This document shows positions 53,751 through 62,562 of a DNA stretch of 64,000 nucleotides, piece by piece. The DNA lies in NCBI RefSeq assembly GCF_004343705.1, contig NZ_SKFH01000023.1, positions 1 to 64,000 on the forward strand, read 5' to 3'. A program made the translations under genes and the position numbers. This DNA is from Flaviaesturariibacter aridisoli (lineage in GTDB: Bacteria > Bacteroidota > Bacteroidia > Chitinophagales > Chitinophagaceae). Below the pieces are notes generated by a model. It worked only from the letters and a program-made list of their open reading frames with translations, ran no database searches and had not been told where the DNA came from. How positions within the stretch are numbered: position 1 is the stretch's first letter; every line of letters begins with the position of its first letter.

Positions 53751-55010
53751 ATGAAAGCCCTCCTCCTCTCCCTGGCGCTGCTTTTGTCCGCTTCCGCGTT
53801 CGCGCAGACCGATTCCTTTTACCTGCTGAAGCCCGCGCGTGTTTTCGATGGCGAGGAGCTGCACAGCGACTGGGTGGTGCTGGTACATGGTGCCACGATC
53901 GAGCAGGCGGGCCCGATGCGCTTCAAGCTTCCCGCCAATACAAGAGTGATCGAGCTACCCGGTGCAACCCTTCTGCCGGGACTGATCGAAGGCCATTCAC
54001 ACCTCTTTTTGCATCCTTACAACGAAACGAGCGGGAATGACCAGGTGCTGCGCGAAAGCCGCGCGGAACGCACTGCCCGTGCCGTGGGCCATGCCCGCGC
54101 CACCTTGATGGCCGGCTTTACCACCGTGCGCGACCTCGGTACCGAAGGCGCGGCTTACGACGACGCCGGCCTGAAAAAAGCCATTGAAAAAGGTGTCGTG
54201 CCCGGCCCCCGGATGATCATCGCCACCCGCGCCATCGTAGCGCGCGGCGCCTACGGCCCCAGCTATGGCAATCCCGACCTCGACCTCCCGCAAGGCGCGG
54301 CGGAGATATCAGGCACCGCCGAAATGGAGCGCGAAGTGCGCACGCAGGTCAGCAAGGGCGCGGATCTCATCAAAGTGTACGCCGACTACCGCGCAGGCCT
54401 CGGCGGAACAGCCGTGCCCACGTTGAGTGTCGAAGAAATGAAAACAGCAGTGGTCACCGCCCGCTCGCTGGGCCGGCCGGTCGTTGCCCATGCCTCCACG
54501 AATGAAGGGATGCTGCGGGCCATCGAGGCGGGTGTGCGCACCATCGAGCACGGCGACGAAGCGACCTTCGAAACGCTTCTGCTCATGCGCAACCGGGACA
54601 TAGCCCTATGCCCCACCCTCGCCGCGGGTGATGCCACCAGCCAGTATGCCGGTTGGAAAAAGGGCAGCGACCCCGAACCGGCACGCATCACCGCCAAGCG
54701 GGCATCGTTCGGCCTCGCCCTGCGCGCCGGAGTACCGATCTGCATGGGTGGCGACGTGGGCGTGTTTGCGCACGGCGACAATGCCCGCGAGCTGGAGTTG
54801 ATGGTGGATTATGGCATGAAGCCGCTGCAGGTCCTCCGCTCGGCTACCTCGGTCAATGCCGATGTGTTTGGCTGGGGCGACCGTATCGGGCGGATCCGCA
54901 AAGGGTTACTGGCTGATCTCATAGCCGTGGATGGCGATCCATCCGTTACGATCGGCGCCGTTCGCAACATCCGCCTCGTGTTGAAAAATGGAGTGGTATA
55001 CCGCCAATAA
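53751..55010 (+). CDS. secreted amidohydrolase (imidazolonepropionase/prolidase-like)
   Basis: 419 residues with a signal peptide (LLSLALLLSASAFAQ). The metal site is LPGLIEGHSHLF, with later H residues in GRPVVAHASTNEG and TIEHGDEATF, and the Asp in VPICMGGDVGVF. This is the amidohydrolase-1 fold, in the branch often annotated as Xaa-Pro dipeptidase or imidazolonepropionase. The secreted form is common in Bacteroidota. The substrate is unknown. Confidence 0.88.
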   Translation: MKALLLSLALLLSASAFAQTDSFYLLKPARVFDGEELHSDWVVLVHGATIEQAGPMRFKLPANTRVIELPGATLLPGLIEGHSHLFLHPYNETSGNDQVLRESRAERTARAVGHARATLMAGFTTVRDLGTEGAAYDDAGLKKAIEKGVVPGPRMIIATRAIVARGAYGPSYGNPDLDLPQGAAEISGTAEMEREVRTQVSKGADLIKVYADYRAGLGGTAVPTLSVEEMKTAVVTARSLGRPVVAHASTNEGMLRAIEAGVRTIEHGDEATFETLLLMRNRDIALCPTLAAGDATSQYAGWKKGSDPEPARITAKRASFGLALRAGVPICMGGDVGVFAHGDNARELELMVDYGMKPLQVLRSATSVNADVFGWGDRIGRIRKGLLADLIAVDGDPSVTIGAVRNIRLVLKNGVVYRQ

Positions 55011-55047
55011 ATTTCTTTTCCTAACTTGTTGTTCTAACCAGCTACAT

Positions 55048-56268
55048 ATGAAACGATTACTGCTACTGCTTTGCGGAATGCCCTTGCTTTCGATGGCCCA
55101 GCAAAAGGGCATACAGTTCATCCACGCCGCCAACTGGCAGGCAGTGCTGCGACAGGCGAAGGCCGAAAACAAGCTCATTTTTGTAGATGCGTACACCACC
55201 TGGTGCGGGCCCTGCCGCTACCTGAGTTCCGAGATCTTTCCGAAAGAGGAAGTAGGCGCTTTGTACAACCAACGTTTTATCAGCGTCAAAATGCAACTGG
55301 ACACGACGGCGCAGGACAACGAATACGTGCGGCAGTGGTATCCCGATGCCGGCCGGATGATGCGCGACATGAACATCAACGTCTTTCCGACGCTGCTATT
55401 TTTCGACGCCGACGGCAAGCCGATCCACCGCGTGGCCGGCGCTGGCGATGCAGAGCGCGTACTCGGGTATGCCCGCACAGCCCTCGATACAAGTAAGCGC
55501 TATTATGGACTGAAAGCGCGGTACGAATCCGGCCACCACGATGAGCAAACGCTGCGCGACTTTTTGCGCAGCGCCGTTATGGCTTACGATTACCCCGCCG
55601 GAAGCAAGGCTTTGCAAGACCTGTTGCGCGTGCCGAACTTCCGCCTGGAAAAGGAAACTGCGGAGCTGGTTGAAGTACTCACACGCTCTACCAATGATGA
55701 AGCCTTCCGGATCGTCGAAGCGGACCCGGCGCGCTTCGACAGCCTCGTTGGAAGGAAAGGCGCCGCGCAGCAATTTGTGCGCGACGTAATTACCTACGAG
55801 ATGATGGATGCCTCGGTCCGCACCCGCATGGGACCTGAATTTGCCCAGGAGACTGCGCGGCTGCGCACCCGGTTCGGTGCAGTAGCCGACGAGTTGGCCG
55901 CACGCGCCGCCATGCTTTATTACCGTTCCGCCGCTGACTGGGACCGCTTCGCCACGGCGGCAATTGCTTATTTCAAGCTGGCCGGCAATAACGTGAGTGC
56001 CGGCATGCAAAATGAAATTGCCTGGTCCTTCTTTGAACACATCACTGATAAGGCGATGCTGAATGAAGCATTGGCGATCAGCAAAGCTTCGCTTTCCGTA
56101 AACGAGCCGAACTATATCGATACCTACGCTAACCTGCTGCACAAATTGGGACGCACCCAGGAAGCGATCGAATGGGAAACAAAAGCCATGGCCATGGTTT
56201 CCGAAGACCAGAAAGGATCTTACCGCAACAACATTGATAAGTTCAAAAAAGGCGAAAAAACCTGGTAA
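55048..56268 (+). CDS. secreted thioredoxin-fold protein with TPR-like C-terminus
   Basis: 406 residues. Signal peptide (LLLLLCGMPLLSMAQ), then a thioredoxin domain with WCGPC near residue 50 and the cis-Pro in NVFPTLLFF, then a long helical region ending in a TPR-like repeat (INEPNYIDTYANLLHKLGRTQEAIEWETKAM). ATG 55048 is chosen because the signal peptide starts there; an upstream in-frame start exists at 54988. A role in oxidative protein folding or reduction in the periplasm is likely. Confidence 0.88.
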   Translation: MKRLLLLLCGMPLLSMAQQKGIQFIHAANWQAVLRQAKAENKLIFVDAYTTWCGPCRYLSSEIFPKEEVGALYNQRFISVKMQLDTTAQDNEYVRQWYPDAGRMMRDMNINVFPTLLFFDADGKPIHRVAGAGDAERVLGYARTALDTSKRYYGLKARYESGHHDEQTLRDFLRSAVMAYDYPAGSKALQDLLRVPNFRLEKETAELVEVLTRSTNDEAFRIVEADPARFDSLVGRKGAAQQFVRDVITYEMMDASVRTRMGPEFAQETARLRTRFGAVADELAARAAMLYYRSAADWDRFATAAIAYFKLAGNNVSAGMQNEIAWSFFEHITDKAMLNEALAISKASLSVNEPNYIDTYANLLHKLGRTQEAIEWETKAMAMVSEDQKGSYRNNIDKFKKGEKTW

Positions 56269-56280
56269 AAGGGTTCGTAG

Positions 56281-56306
56281 CCTACTGGTCTATTCGTTTA
56301 TTGGTC
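56281..56306. repeat. GGTCTATTCGTTTATTGG low-complexity repeat
   Basis: Inverse partner of the run at 56390-56415; the two frame the terminator between convergent genes. Confidence 0.7.
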
Positions 56307-56309
56307 ACA

Positions 56310-56341
56310 AAAACGCGGCGCCCGACAGCGCCGCGTTTTTT
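56310..56341 (+). terminator. terminator of the thioredoxin gene
   Basis: AACGCGGCGC and GCGCCGCGTT (56312-56321, 56328-56337) with a run of T, between convergent genes. Confidence 0.9.
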
Positions 56342-56389
56342 GTGCGGCAGGTAATGGCCTGCGTTGTATGGAACTATTTTACCACCAGG

Positions 56390-56415
56390 CCAAAAGACTA
56401 GTGGACCAATAAACT
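56390..56415. repeat. GACTAGTGGACCAATAAACTAC low-complexity repeat
   Basis: Lies immediately before the hisB stop, as a member of the AATAGACCAATA family. Confidence 0.65.
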
Positions 56416-56422
56416 ACTCCGC

Positions 56423-57580
56423 TCAGAGGGCACCTTTTGTACTGGGAAGCTGATTGCTGAGCGGATCTTTCTTCACCGCCATCTTCAACGCTTTTGCAAA
56501 TGCTTTGAAGATCGCTTCGATCTTATGGTGCTCATTGTCTCCGCGGCATTCGATATGGAGGTTGCACTTCGCTGCGTCGGAGAACGATTTGAAGAAGTGG
56601 TAGAACATTTCCGTGGGCAGGTCGCCGACGCGCTCCCGCCGGAATACGACATTCCACACAATCCAGTTGCGCCCTCCGAAATCGAGCAGCACCTTGGCCT
56701 CAGTTTCATCCATAGGCAGCGCAAAGCCGTAGCGCTCGATACCGCGCTTGTTGCCCAACGCTTTGGCAAAGGCTTCCCCCAACGCTATTGCCGTGTCTTC
56801 CACGGTATGATGCTCGTCGATATGCAAGTCGCCGCGCACCTCGATGCGTAGGTCCATGCTCCCATGCCTCGCCACCTGGTCGAGCATATGATCAAAAAAG
56901 CCGAGACCCGTGCGAATAGTGGATTGACCCGTTCCTTCGAGGTTGACGCTGATGTCGACCTGCGTTTCCGAAGTGCTCCGGTGGTGTGTGGCGCTCCGCT
57001 CCCGCTTGCGCAGGAATTCATAAATGTCTTTCCAGTGCTGCGTTTCCAGAACGATCGCTTTCCCCAATGCATCGGCCCCATCGGTTACTTCAGCGCCACC
57101 GAGCGCCGGGTTGTTCTTCAACCAGATCGCGCCGCAACCCAGGTTCTTTGCCAGTTGCACGTCGGTGATGCGGTCGCCAATGACGTAAGAGCCGGCGAGA
57201 TCGTAGGCCGGGTTGTTGAGGTAATGGCCAAACATACCCGTGCCCGGCTTGCGGGTGGGCAGCTTGTCGTCGGGCATGCTGCGGTCGATCAGTTCTTCCC
57301 GGAACAAAACCCCTTCGTTGGCGAAGGAACCCATAACCAGGTTGTGCACTGGCCAGAAATCTTCCTCGGGAAACTTGGCGGTGCCGAGTCCATCCTGGTT
57401 GGATACGAGCACGAGCTCAAAGTCGAGCTCACGCGCGATGCGCCCGAGATAATGAAACACATGGGGGTAAAACGACAGCTTGCTGAACGAGTCGATCTGG
57501 TAGGTAGGCGGAAACTCCTGGATCATCGTACCATCGCGGTCGATGAAGAGGCAGCGCCGGGAAGCGGGTGCGTCAGGCAT
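56423..57580 (-). CDS. hisB: bifunctional histidinol-phosphatase / imidazoleglycerol-phosphate dehydratase
   Basis: 385 residues. Residues 1-165 are a HAD phosphatase ([46 protein letters not shown]). Residues 195-385 are IGP dehydratase with the diagnostic His-rich motifs [27 protein letters not shown] and [14 protein letters not shown]. It catalyses two steps of histidine synthesis. Its start overlaps the hisC stop by 8 bases. Confidence 0.96.
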   Translation of the reverse strand: MPDAPASRRCLFIDRDGTMIQEFPPTYQIDSFSKLSFYPHVFHYLGRIARELDFELVLVSNQDGLGTAKFPEEDFWPVHNLVMGSFANEGVLFREELIDRSMPDDKLPTRKPGTGMFGHYLNNPAYDLAGSYVIGDRITDVQLAKNLGCGAIWLKNNPALGGAEVTDGADALGKAIVLETQHWKDIYEFLRKRERSATHHRSTSETQVDISVNLEGTGQSTIRTGLGFFDHMLDQVARHGSMDLRIEVRGDLHIDEHHTVEDTAIALGEAFAKALGNKRGIERYGFALPMDETEAKVLLDFGGRNWIVWNVVFRRERVGDLPTEMFYHFFKSFSDAAKCNLHIECRGDNEHHKIEAIFKAFAKALKMAVKKDPLSNQLPSTKGAL

Positions 57581-58628
57581 TCGGGTATTCTTTTAATGCG
57601 TTCAATAATTTCTGGTCCTGCTCGGGTGTGCCTACGGTAATGCGCAGGCAGTCATCGCAAAGCAGCACGTTGCTGCGGTTGCGCACAATGATGCCGCAAT
57701 CGCGGAGGTATTCGTAAACACGCGTGGCATCGGTGAACCGTACCAGCACGAAGTTGGCATCGGTAGGAAAAATTTGCTGCACACCCGGTACTATCGAAAG
57801 CTTTTCCAGCAACGTGTTTCGCTCCTGCACGGTTTCACGGATCATAGCGTTCACTTCATCGAGCTTGTCGAGTGCCTTCAGCGCCAGCTCCTGCGTGGCG
57901 GCGTTGATGTTGTAGGGCGGCTTGATCTTATTGAGTACGCTGATGATCGGTGCGGAGGCATACGTGATGCCGAGGCGAAGCGCCGCCAGTCCCCAGGCTT
58001 TGGAGAAGGTTTGCAGCACCACCAGGTTGGGATAATCTTTCAGCTCGGTCAGGAAGGAACGGTTGCGGCTATAGTTGATGTAAGCTTCGTCTACCACCAC
58101 AATTCCATCGAAATTATTCAGGATCACTTCAATGTCCTCGCGGTATAAGCTGTTACCCGTAGGGTTGTTGGGCGAGCAAAGGAAAACGATCTTTGTCGCG
58201 GCCGTCAGTGCACCTTCGATGCCTTCAAGGTCAAGCTGGAAGTCGGCGGCCCGCAACGGCACCTCATCGACACCCACGTTGTTAATGTGGGCATACACCT
58301 CGTACATTCCGTAGGTGGGCGGGCAGATCAGTACCCGGTCAATCCCAGGCTCACAAAAAGCGCGGATCAGCAGGTCGATGCATTCATCCGATCCGTTGCC
58401 GAGGAGCATGCCTTCGGCGGGCACGTTCTTTATACCGGCGATCTTCCGCTTCAGCTCCCACTGCAGCGGGTCGGGGTAACGGTTATACCATTTTGTAAGT
58501 GGTGAACCGAACGAATTTTCATTAGCGTCGAGGAACACGCTTGCCACCCCGCTGAATTCAGAGCGGGCGGAGGAGTAAGGCTTCAGGGAACGAATGTTGG
58601 GGCGAACGAGTTTTTCAAGATCAAACAT
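57573..58628 (-). CDS. hisC: histidinol-phosphate aminotransferase
   Basis: 351 residues, fold-type I PLP enzyme: [35 protein letters not shown] and the PLP Lys in [14 protein letters not shown]. It turns imidazole acetol phosphate into histidinol phosphate. Overlap with hisB indicates translational coupling. Confidence 0.96.
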   Translation of the reverse strand: MFDLEKLVRPNIRSLKPYSSARSEFSGVASVFLDANENSFGSPLTKWYNRYPDPLQWELKRKIAGIKNVPAEGMLLGNGSDECIDLLIRAFCEPGIDRVLICPPTYGMYEVYAHINNVGVDEVPLRAADFQLDLEGIEGALTAATKIVFLCSPNNPTGNSLYREDIEVILNNFDGIVVVDEAYINYSRNRSFLTELKDYPNLVVLQTFSKAWGLAALRLGITYASAPIISVLNKIKPPYNINAATQELALKALDKLDEVNAMIRETVQERNTLLEKLSIVPGVQQIFPTDANFVLVRFTDATRVYEYLRDCGIIVRNRSNVLLCDDCLRITVGTPEQDQKLLNALKEYPNA

Positions 58629-58652
58629 GCCTGGGAAATTTGGGGTTTGAAG

Positions 58653-59927
58653 TTAGCGGAGGCGGACGCGGACCGCTTCGGCGTGGGCCTGCAGCCCTTC
58701 GGCTTCGGCCATTTCGGTAACCGTAGCTGCGATGCCCTGCAGGCCTTCCCGCGTAAGCTGCTGGAATGTGATCTTCCTGACAAACGAATCCGTACTGACG
58801 CCGCTGGAGGCGCGGGCAAAGCCATTGGTGGGCAGTGTATGGTTGGTGCCGGTGGCATAATCGCCCGCGCTTTCCGGCGACCAGGCACCGATGAATACCG
58901 AACCGGCATTGCGTACTTGTTCCGCACGCGCTTCTGCGTCGGCACATTGCAGAATCAGGTGTTCGGCGGCATAGGCGTTGGCCAGCTCCATGGCTTCGTC
59001 GAGGCTGCGGAGCAACACGATCCGGCTCCGCTCCAGCGCCTTCCGCGCGATGGTACCGCGCGGCAAAGCGGCAACCTGGCACTCGAGCTCCGCCTCCACG
59101 TTGACAATCAGGGCTTCCGAATCCGTCAGCAGCAACACCTGGCTATCGGGGCCGTGCTCGGCCTGCGAGAGCAGGTCGGCGGCGATGTAGGCAGCCTGCG
59201 CAGCGGCATCGGCCAGCACACAAACCTCACTCGGTCCGGCAGGCATATCGATGGCCACGCCTTCCTGTTGCACGAGCTGCTTGGCGGCGGTGACGTATTG
59301 ATTACCGGGACCGAAGATCTTGTCCACCCGCGGAATCGTATCTGTTCCGTACGCCAGCGCCGCGATGGCGCCCGCGCCGCCGGCTTTCACGACCCGGCTG
59401 ATCCCGCAAAGCGAAGCGGCATAGAGTATTGCGGGATGTACTTTGCCGTCTTTCCCCGGGGGCGTACACAGCACCACTTCGGCACAGCCTGCCAGCCTCG
59501 CCGGGATGCCCAGCATCAGTACGGTGGAAAAAAGGGGCGCACTGCCGCCAGGAATGTAAAGCCCTACGCGCTCGATACCGACACTACGGCGCCAGCACCG
59601 GATGCCCGGAGCGGTCTCTACCGCTGCCTCTTCGCGCAGCTGGCCGCGGTGAAACGCTTCGATGTTGGCTGCAGCAGCACGGATCGCTGTTTTTAAAGAA
59701 GGCGCCAGCGCCGCCTCTGCCGATTGTATTTCTACGGCATCCGCTTCCAGCTTTGCCAGCTCCGCACCGTCAAAACGGCGGGCCAGCTCCAGCAGGGCGG
59801 CATCGCCATTGCGGCGCACCTCCCGGAGCACGTGCCGAACGGTGTCCAGCACGGCTCCATTGTCTGTATAGGGCCGCTCCATGATGGCCTTCCATTGTTC
59901 CCGTTGCGGGTATTTGATGATTTCCAT
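58653..59927 (-). CDS. hisD: histidinol dehydrogenase
   Basis: 424 residues. It has ERVGLYIPGGSAPLFSTVLMLGIPA, GTDTIPRVDKIFGPGNQYVTAAK, GPSEVCVLAD, and the HTLPTNGFARASSGVSTDSF segment near the C-terminus with catalytic His/Glu. It oxidises histidinol to histidine in two NAD-dependent steps. Confidence 0.97.
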   Translation of the reverse strand: MEIIKYPQREQWKAIMERPYTDNGAVLDTVRHVLREVRRNGDAALLELARRFDGAELAKLEADAVEIQSAEAALAPSLKTAIRAAAANIEAFHRGQLREEAAVETAPGIRCWRRSVGIERVGLYIPGGSAPLFSTVLMLGIPARLAGCAEVVLCTPPGKDGKVHPAILYAASLCGISRVVKAGGAGAIAALAYGTDTIPRVDKIFGPGNQYVTAAKQLVQQEGVAIDMPAGPSEVCVLADAAAQAAYIAADLLSQAEHGPDSQVLLLTDSEALIVNVEAELECQVAALPRGTIARKALERSRIVLLRSLDEAMELANAYAAEHLILQCADAEARAEQVRNAGSVFIGAWSPESAGDYATGTNHTLPTNGFARASSGVSTDSFVRKITFQQLTREGLQGIAATVTEMAEAEGLQAHAEAVRVRLR

Positions 59928-59928
59928 G

Positions 59929-59966
59929 ACTTCCTACTTTCGACTTCCGACTTGTTTACTTGTTTC
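59929..59966. repeat. CTTCCTACTTTCGACTTCCGACTTG low-complexity repeat
   Basis: A run of the GGAAGTCG word family in the hisG-hisD gap. Confidence 0.7.
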
Positions 59967-60821
59967 TTACTGGATCATCTTCTCAATGGGCACTACGAGG
60001 ATGCCCTGGGCGCCTGCATACTTGAGGGCCTCGATCTTGTCCCAGAATTCGGCTTCCGGCACCACGCTGTGCACCGAGCTCCAGCCTTCCTCGGCCAGGG
60101 GCAGCACCGTGGGGCTCTTCATGCCCGGCAGGAGCGCGAAGATCTCGTCGAGCGCATCATTGGGTGCGTTGAGCAGGATGTATTTGTTTTTGCGGGCGGC
60201 CTGCACCGAGTTGATTCGGAACAGCAGCTTACGGAGAAGCTTTTCTTTTTCCTCGTCGAGCTCCGTTTTCTTCACCAGCACGGCCTCGCTTTCGAGGATT
60301 GTTTCCACTTCCTGCAGGCCGTTCATAAACAGCGTGGATCCACTGCTGACCAGGTCGCAAACCGCGTCGGCAAGCCCGATGCCGGGGGCGATCTCCACCG
60401 ACCCGCTGATCTCGTGGATCTCGGCGTCTACGCGGTTCTGGCGCAGCCAGGATTCAACCAGAAAGGGATAGCTGGTGGCGATCTTTCGGCCTTCGAGCGA
60501 AGCAACAGACTGATAGGCACTGTTGCGGGGGACGGCCAGGGAAAGCCGGCAGCGCCCAAAGCCGAGCTTTTGCACCACTTCCACATCCTTGCATTTTTCA
60601 TACAGTACGTTCTCTCCTACCACGCCCAGGTCGGCCACGCCGTCCTGCACGTACTGCGGGATATCGTCGTCGCGGAGGAAATACACCTCCACCGGGAAGT
60701 TCTCGGCCTGGCTACGCAGCTTCGCGCCGGCGCTTTTCACGGAAATGCCGCAATCGTTGAGCAGCTTGAGGCTGTCTTCGGACAGGCGTCCGGATTTCTG
60801 AATCGCAATTCTGAGGTTCAT
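59967..60821 (-). CDS. hisG: ATP phosphoribosyltransferase, long form
   Basis: 284 residues, the long form with the C-terminal regulatory domain. The catalytic part has LRIAIQKSGRLSEDSLKLL, DIPQYVQDGVADLGVVGENVL and GIGLADAVCDLVSSGSTLFMNGL. The C-terminal ACT-like part (TVLPLAEEGWSSVHSVVPEAEFWDKIE) gives histidine feedback. It is the first structural gene of the operon and is preceded by an attenuator. Confidence 0.96.
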   Translation of the reverse strand: MNLRIAIQKSGRLSEDSLKLLNDCGISVKSAGAKLRSQAENFPVEVYFLRDDDIPQYVQDGVADLGVVGENVLYEKCKDVEVVQKLGFGRCRLSLAVPRNSAYQSVASLEGRKIATSYPFLVESWLRQNRVDAEIHEISGSVEIAPGIGLADAVCDLVSSGSTLFMNGLQEVETILESEAVLVKKTELDEEKEKLLRKLLFRINSVQAARKNKYILLNAPNDALDEIFALLPGMKSPTVLPLAEEGWSSVHSVVPEAEFWDKIEALKYAGAQGILVVPIEKMIQ

Positions 60822-60832
60822 CGGTTACCATT

Positions 60833-60894
60833 AAAAAAGGCTTACCAACGTGGTAAGCCCTTGTTATCGTTGCAGCACAATACACCGGCCTACC
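60833..60894 (-). promoter_or_regulatory. his operon attenuator: terminator and competing antiterminator
   Basis: On the minus strand the terminator is GGCTTACCA-CGT-TGGTAAGCC followed by TTTTTT (60859-60833), ending 12 bases before the hisG start. The upstream arm GGTAGGCC (60894-60887), which overlaps the leader stop codon, pairs with GGCTTACC (60859-60852), the left arm of the terminator: 8 pairs with one G-T. These structures exclude each other. Translation through the leader His codons decides which forms. Confidence 0.9.
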
Positions 60895-60943
60895 TCGCGA
60901 AGGAAGCATGATGCCCGTGGATATGTACTGTGTTGTTTGTCAT
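60890..60943 (-). CDS. hisL: his leader peptide
   Basis: 17 residues, MTNNTVHIHGHHASFAR, with four His in residues 7-12. ATG at 60943-60941, stop TAG at 60892-60890. A TACTTTTG -7 box lies at 60952-60959, so the mRNA would begin almost at the ATG. Ribosome stalling at the His run when His-tRNA is scarce would free the antiterminator arm. The function is inferred from the structure and sequence. Confidence 0.9.
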   Translation of the reverse strand: MTNNTVHIHGHHASFAR

Positions 60944-60951
60944 TAAGGCCA

Positions 60952-60959
60952 CAAAAGTA
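60952..60959 (-). promoter_or_regulatory. -7 box of the his operon
   Basis: TACTTTTG on the minus strand, 8 bases upstream of the leader peptide ATG; the -33 element is poor. Confidence 0.55.
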
Positions 60960-61013
60960 GGAAGAAACCAATTATTAACTCCGTCACAGGGTTTGATTCC
61001 TGAAATTTGCCCC

Positions 61014-61412
61014 ATGAAGTTTCGCTTGCTGCTCCTACTATTGCTGGGCACCATGGCTGGCCATGGCCAGACCATCGTGAAGTTCGATTTCCACCTGTAT
61101 ACCGACAGCCTGAAGAAGGGATTTTACAACTACATCAACGTCGATGCGCAGCTCAGCGACAGCAGCTGGCGTCCGCTCGATTCCACGAAGGTCATTTTTA
61201 CTGCCAACACCGGTTTTTTCAAAGGCAACGACCTCTTCATCGACAGCTCGTACCAGCACGATTCCGTGCGGGTGCGCGCCACGCTGCGTGAGAACCCGAA
61301 GCGCTGGATCGACACCGTCATTTATATCCGCCGCCGCGGTTTCGGCGAGCTTCCGACGGAGCAGGAAGTGATCGATGGAAAGGCCACAAAGGCGCCCCGC
61401 AAGCGGCAATAG
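61014..61412 (+). CDS. small secreted protein of unknown function
   Basis: 132 residues with a Leu-rich signal peptide (LLLLLLLGTMAGHGQ). The mature part has a beta-sandwich feel (IVKFDFHLYTDSLKKGFYNYINVDAQLSDSSWRPL, FKGNDLFIDSSYQHDSVRVRATL) and a basic C-terminus. I do not recognise the family. ATG 61014 is chosen because the signal peptide starts there; a leaderless mRNA from AAATTTG just upstream is likely. It is divergent from the his operon. Confidence 0.7.
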   Translation: MKFRLLLLLLLGTMAGHGQTIVKFDFHLYTDSLKKGFYNYINVDAQLSDSSWRPLDSTKVIFTANTGFFKGNDLFIDSSYQHDSVRVRATLRENPKRWIDTVIYIRRRGFGELPTEQEVIDGKATKAPRKRQ

Positions 61413-61458
61413 CGTCCAAAAAGAATGCAACGAGAAGAATTTTGCGGCGACCCGTCGC

Positions 61459-61488
61459 AAAAAAAAGTCCCGCCAAAAGCGGGACTTT
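61459..61488. terminator. terminator between the small secreted gene and transaldolase
   Basis: AAAGTCCCGC (61464-61473) with GCGGGACTTT (61479-61488). The minus-strand U-tract is long, so it best serves the transaldolase gene. Confidence 0.85.
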
Positions 61489-61511
61489 CTATTTAGAGAA
61501 GAACGTATTTG

Positions 61512-62165
61512 TTACTGGAATTTCTTCGCGTCTTCCACAAATTTCGCCAGCCCGATGTCGGTGAGCGGGTGCTTCAGCAGGCCGAGGATCGACTCGAGCG
61601 GCGAGGTGATGACGTCGGCGCCCAGCTCGGCGGCTTTGACGATGTGATTTACGCTGCGGATGGAAGCCGCCAGGATCTCGGTCTCATAGCCCTGTACCGC
61701 GTAGATGTTGGCGATTTGCTCGATGAGGATCATACCGTCCCAACCCGAATCGTCGATGCGGCCGATGAACGGCGACACATACGAAGCTCCGGCCTTAGCC
61801 GCCAGGATGGCCTGTCCGGCCGAGAACACCAGCGTACAGTTGGTACGGATGCCGTTGTCGGTGAAATACTTGATCGCCTTGATGCCGTCCTTGATCATGG
61901 GCACTTTCACCACGATGTTGGGGTGAATGGCGGCCAGCTTCTTGCCTTCCTCGATGATGGTGGCAAAGTCAGTAGACAGTACTTCGGCGGAAATGTCGCC
62001 GTCCACCATCTCACAAATGGCCTTGTAGTGATTGTGCACGGCCTCTTCGCCGGAGATGCCCACTTTGGCCATCAGCGAGGGATTGGTAGTTACGCCGTCG
62101 AGGATGCCCAGTTCGTTGGCTTCCTTGATCTGGGCCAGGTCGGCCGTATCGATAAAGAATTTCAT
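61512..62165 (-). CDS. transaldolase (small TalC/fructose-6-phosphate aldolase type)
   Basis: 217 residues, the short TIM-barrel form. It starts [34 protein letters not shown], with Schiff-base Lys in [12 protein letters not shown] and the region [10 protein letters not shown]. Members are either transaldolase or fructose-6-phosphate aldolase; most Bacteroidota copies are annotated as transaldolase. ATG 62165 fits the family start. -7 box TATCTTTG at 62182-62189. Confidence 0.93.
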   Translation of the reverse strand: MKFFIDTADLAQIKEANELGILDGVTTNPSLMAKVGISGEEAVHNHYKAICEMVDGDISAEVLSTDFATIIEEGKKLAAIHPNIVVKVPMIKDGIKAIKYFTDNGIRTNCTLVFSAGQAILAAKAGASYVSPFIGRIDDSGWDGMILIEQIANIYAVQGYETEILAASIRSVNHIVKAAELGADVITSPLESILGLLKHPLTDIGLAKFVEDAKKFQ

Positions 62166-62194
62166 GAAGGGAAAGTTTGCGCAAAGATAGCAAA

Positions 62195-62232
62195 GCAAGT
62201 GGGGAAGTCGGAGGTGGGAAGCCGGAAGTAAT
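62195..62232. repeat. GGGAAGTCGGAGGTGGGAAG low-complexity repeat
   Basis: GGAAGTCG word family upstream of transaldolase. Confidence 0.7.
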
Positions 62233-62250
62233 CAAGGCAACGGACAAAAG

Positions 62251-62273
62251 AAAAGCTCCCCAGAGGGAGCTTT
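62251..62273. terminator. hairpin with T/A flanks
   Basis: AAAGCTCCC and GGGAGCTTT (62252-62260, 62265-62273) with loop CAGA. It is downstream of the SRP RNA on the minus strand and could end it. Confidence 0.6.
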
Positions 62274-62283
62274 CGATTATGTG

Positions 62284-62330
62284 GACCCTTTAACTCCCTT
62301 CTCCTTTGGAGAAAGGCCGGGGTTGAGGTC
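62284..62330. repeat. REP-like CTCCCTTCTCCTTTGGAGAAAGG element
   Basis: A palindromic core (CTTCTCC TTT GGAGAAAGG) followed by GGCCGGGGTTGAGGTC. The same motif is widespread in bacterial intergenic repeats. It lies just 3' of the SRP RNA. Confidence 0.6.
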
Positions 62331-62336
62331 AAAAAT

Positions 62337-62432
62337 GGCAGGCTACTTACATCGCACCGCTACAACCGCCTACCCTTGCTACCTTCCGGTCCTGGGGGAG
62401 TTCAGCAGGAGCTGGCCGTGTAAGACCTGCCG
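62337..62432 (-). ncRNA. ffs: signal recognition particle RNA (small bacterial 4.5S type)
   Basis: On the minus strand the ends GGCAGGTCTTACA and TGTAAGTAGCCTGCC pair. The apical part has CCAGGACCGGAAGGTAGCA, the universal SRP motif (GGAAG/AGCA) bound by Ffh. A TACTTTTG -7 box is at 62436-62443. Confidence 0.93.
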
Positions 62433-62435
62433 GTA

Positions 62436-62443
62436 CAAAAGTA
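62436..62443 (-). promoter_or_regulatory. -7 box of ffs
   Basis: TACTTTTG on the minus strand, 4 bases upstream of the SRP RNA 5' end. Confidence 0.65.
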
Positions 62444-62546
62444 AGGAAGTCGGAAGTGCGAAGTGCGAAGTTTTTTCAAAAAAAAGAAAAAAAGCATTCC
62501 AATATCCCTTCAGCGAAAGACTTCCGGCCTCCCACTTCCAACTTGC
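62441..62546. repeat. inverted GGAAGTCGGAAGTGCGAAGTGCGAAG repeat pair
   Basis: Left arm 62441-62472 and right arm 62518-62546 are imperfect reverse complements around an A-rich centre. It is the fourth occurrence of this word family in the window. Confidence 0.75.
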
Positions 62547-62562
62547 AAACTTATCTTTACGT

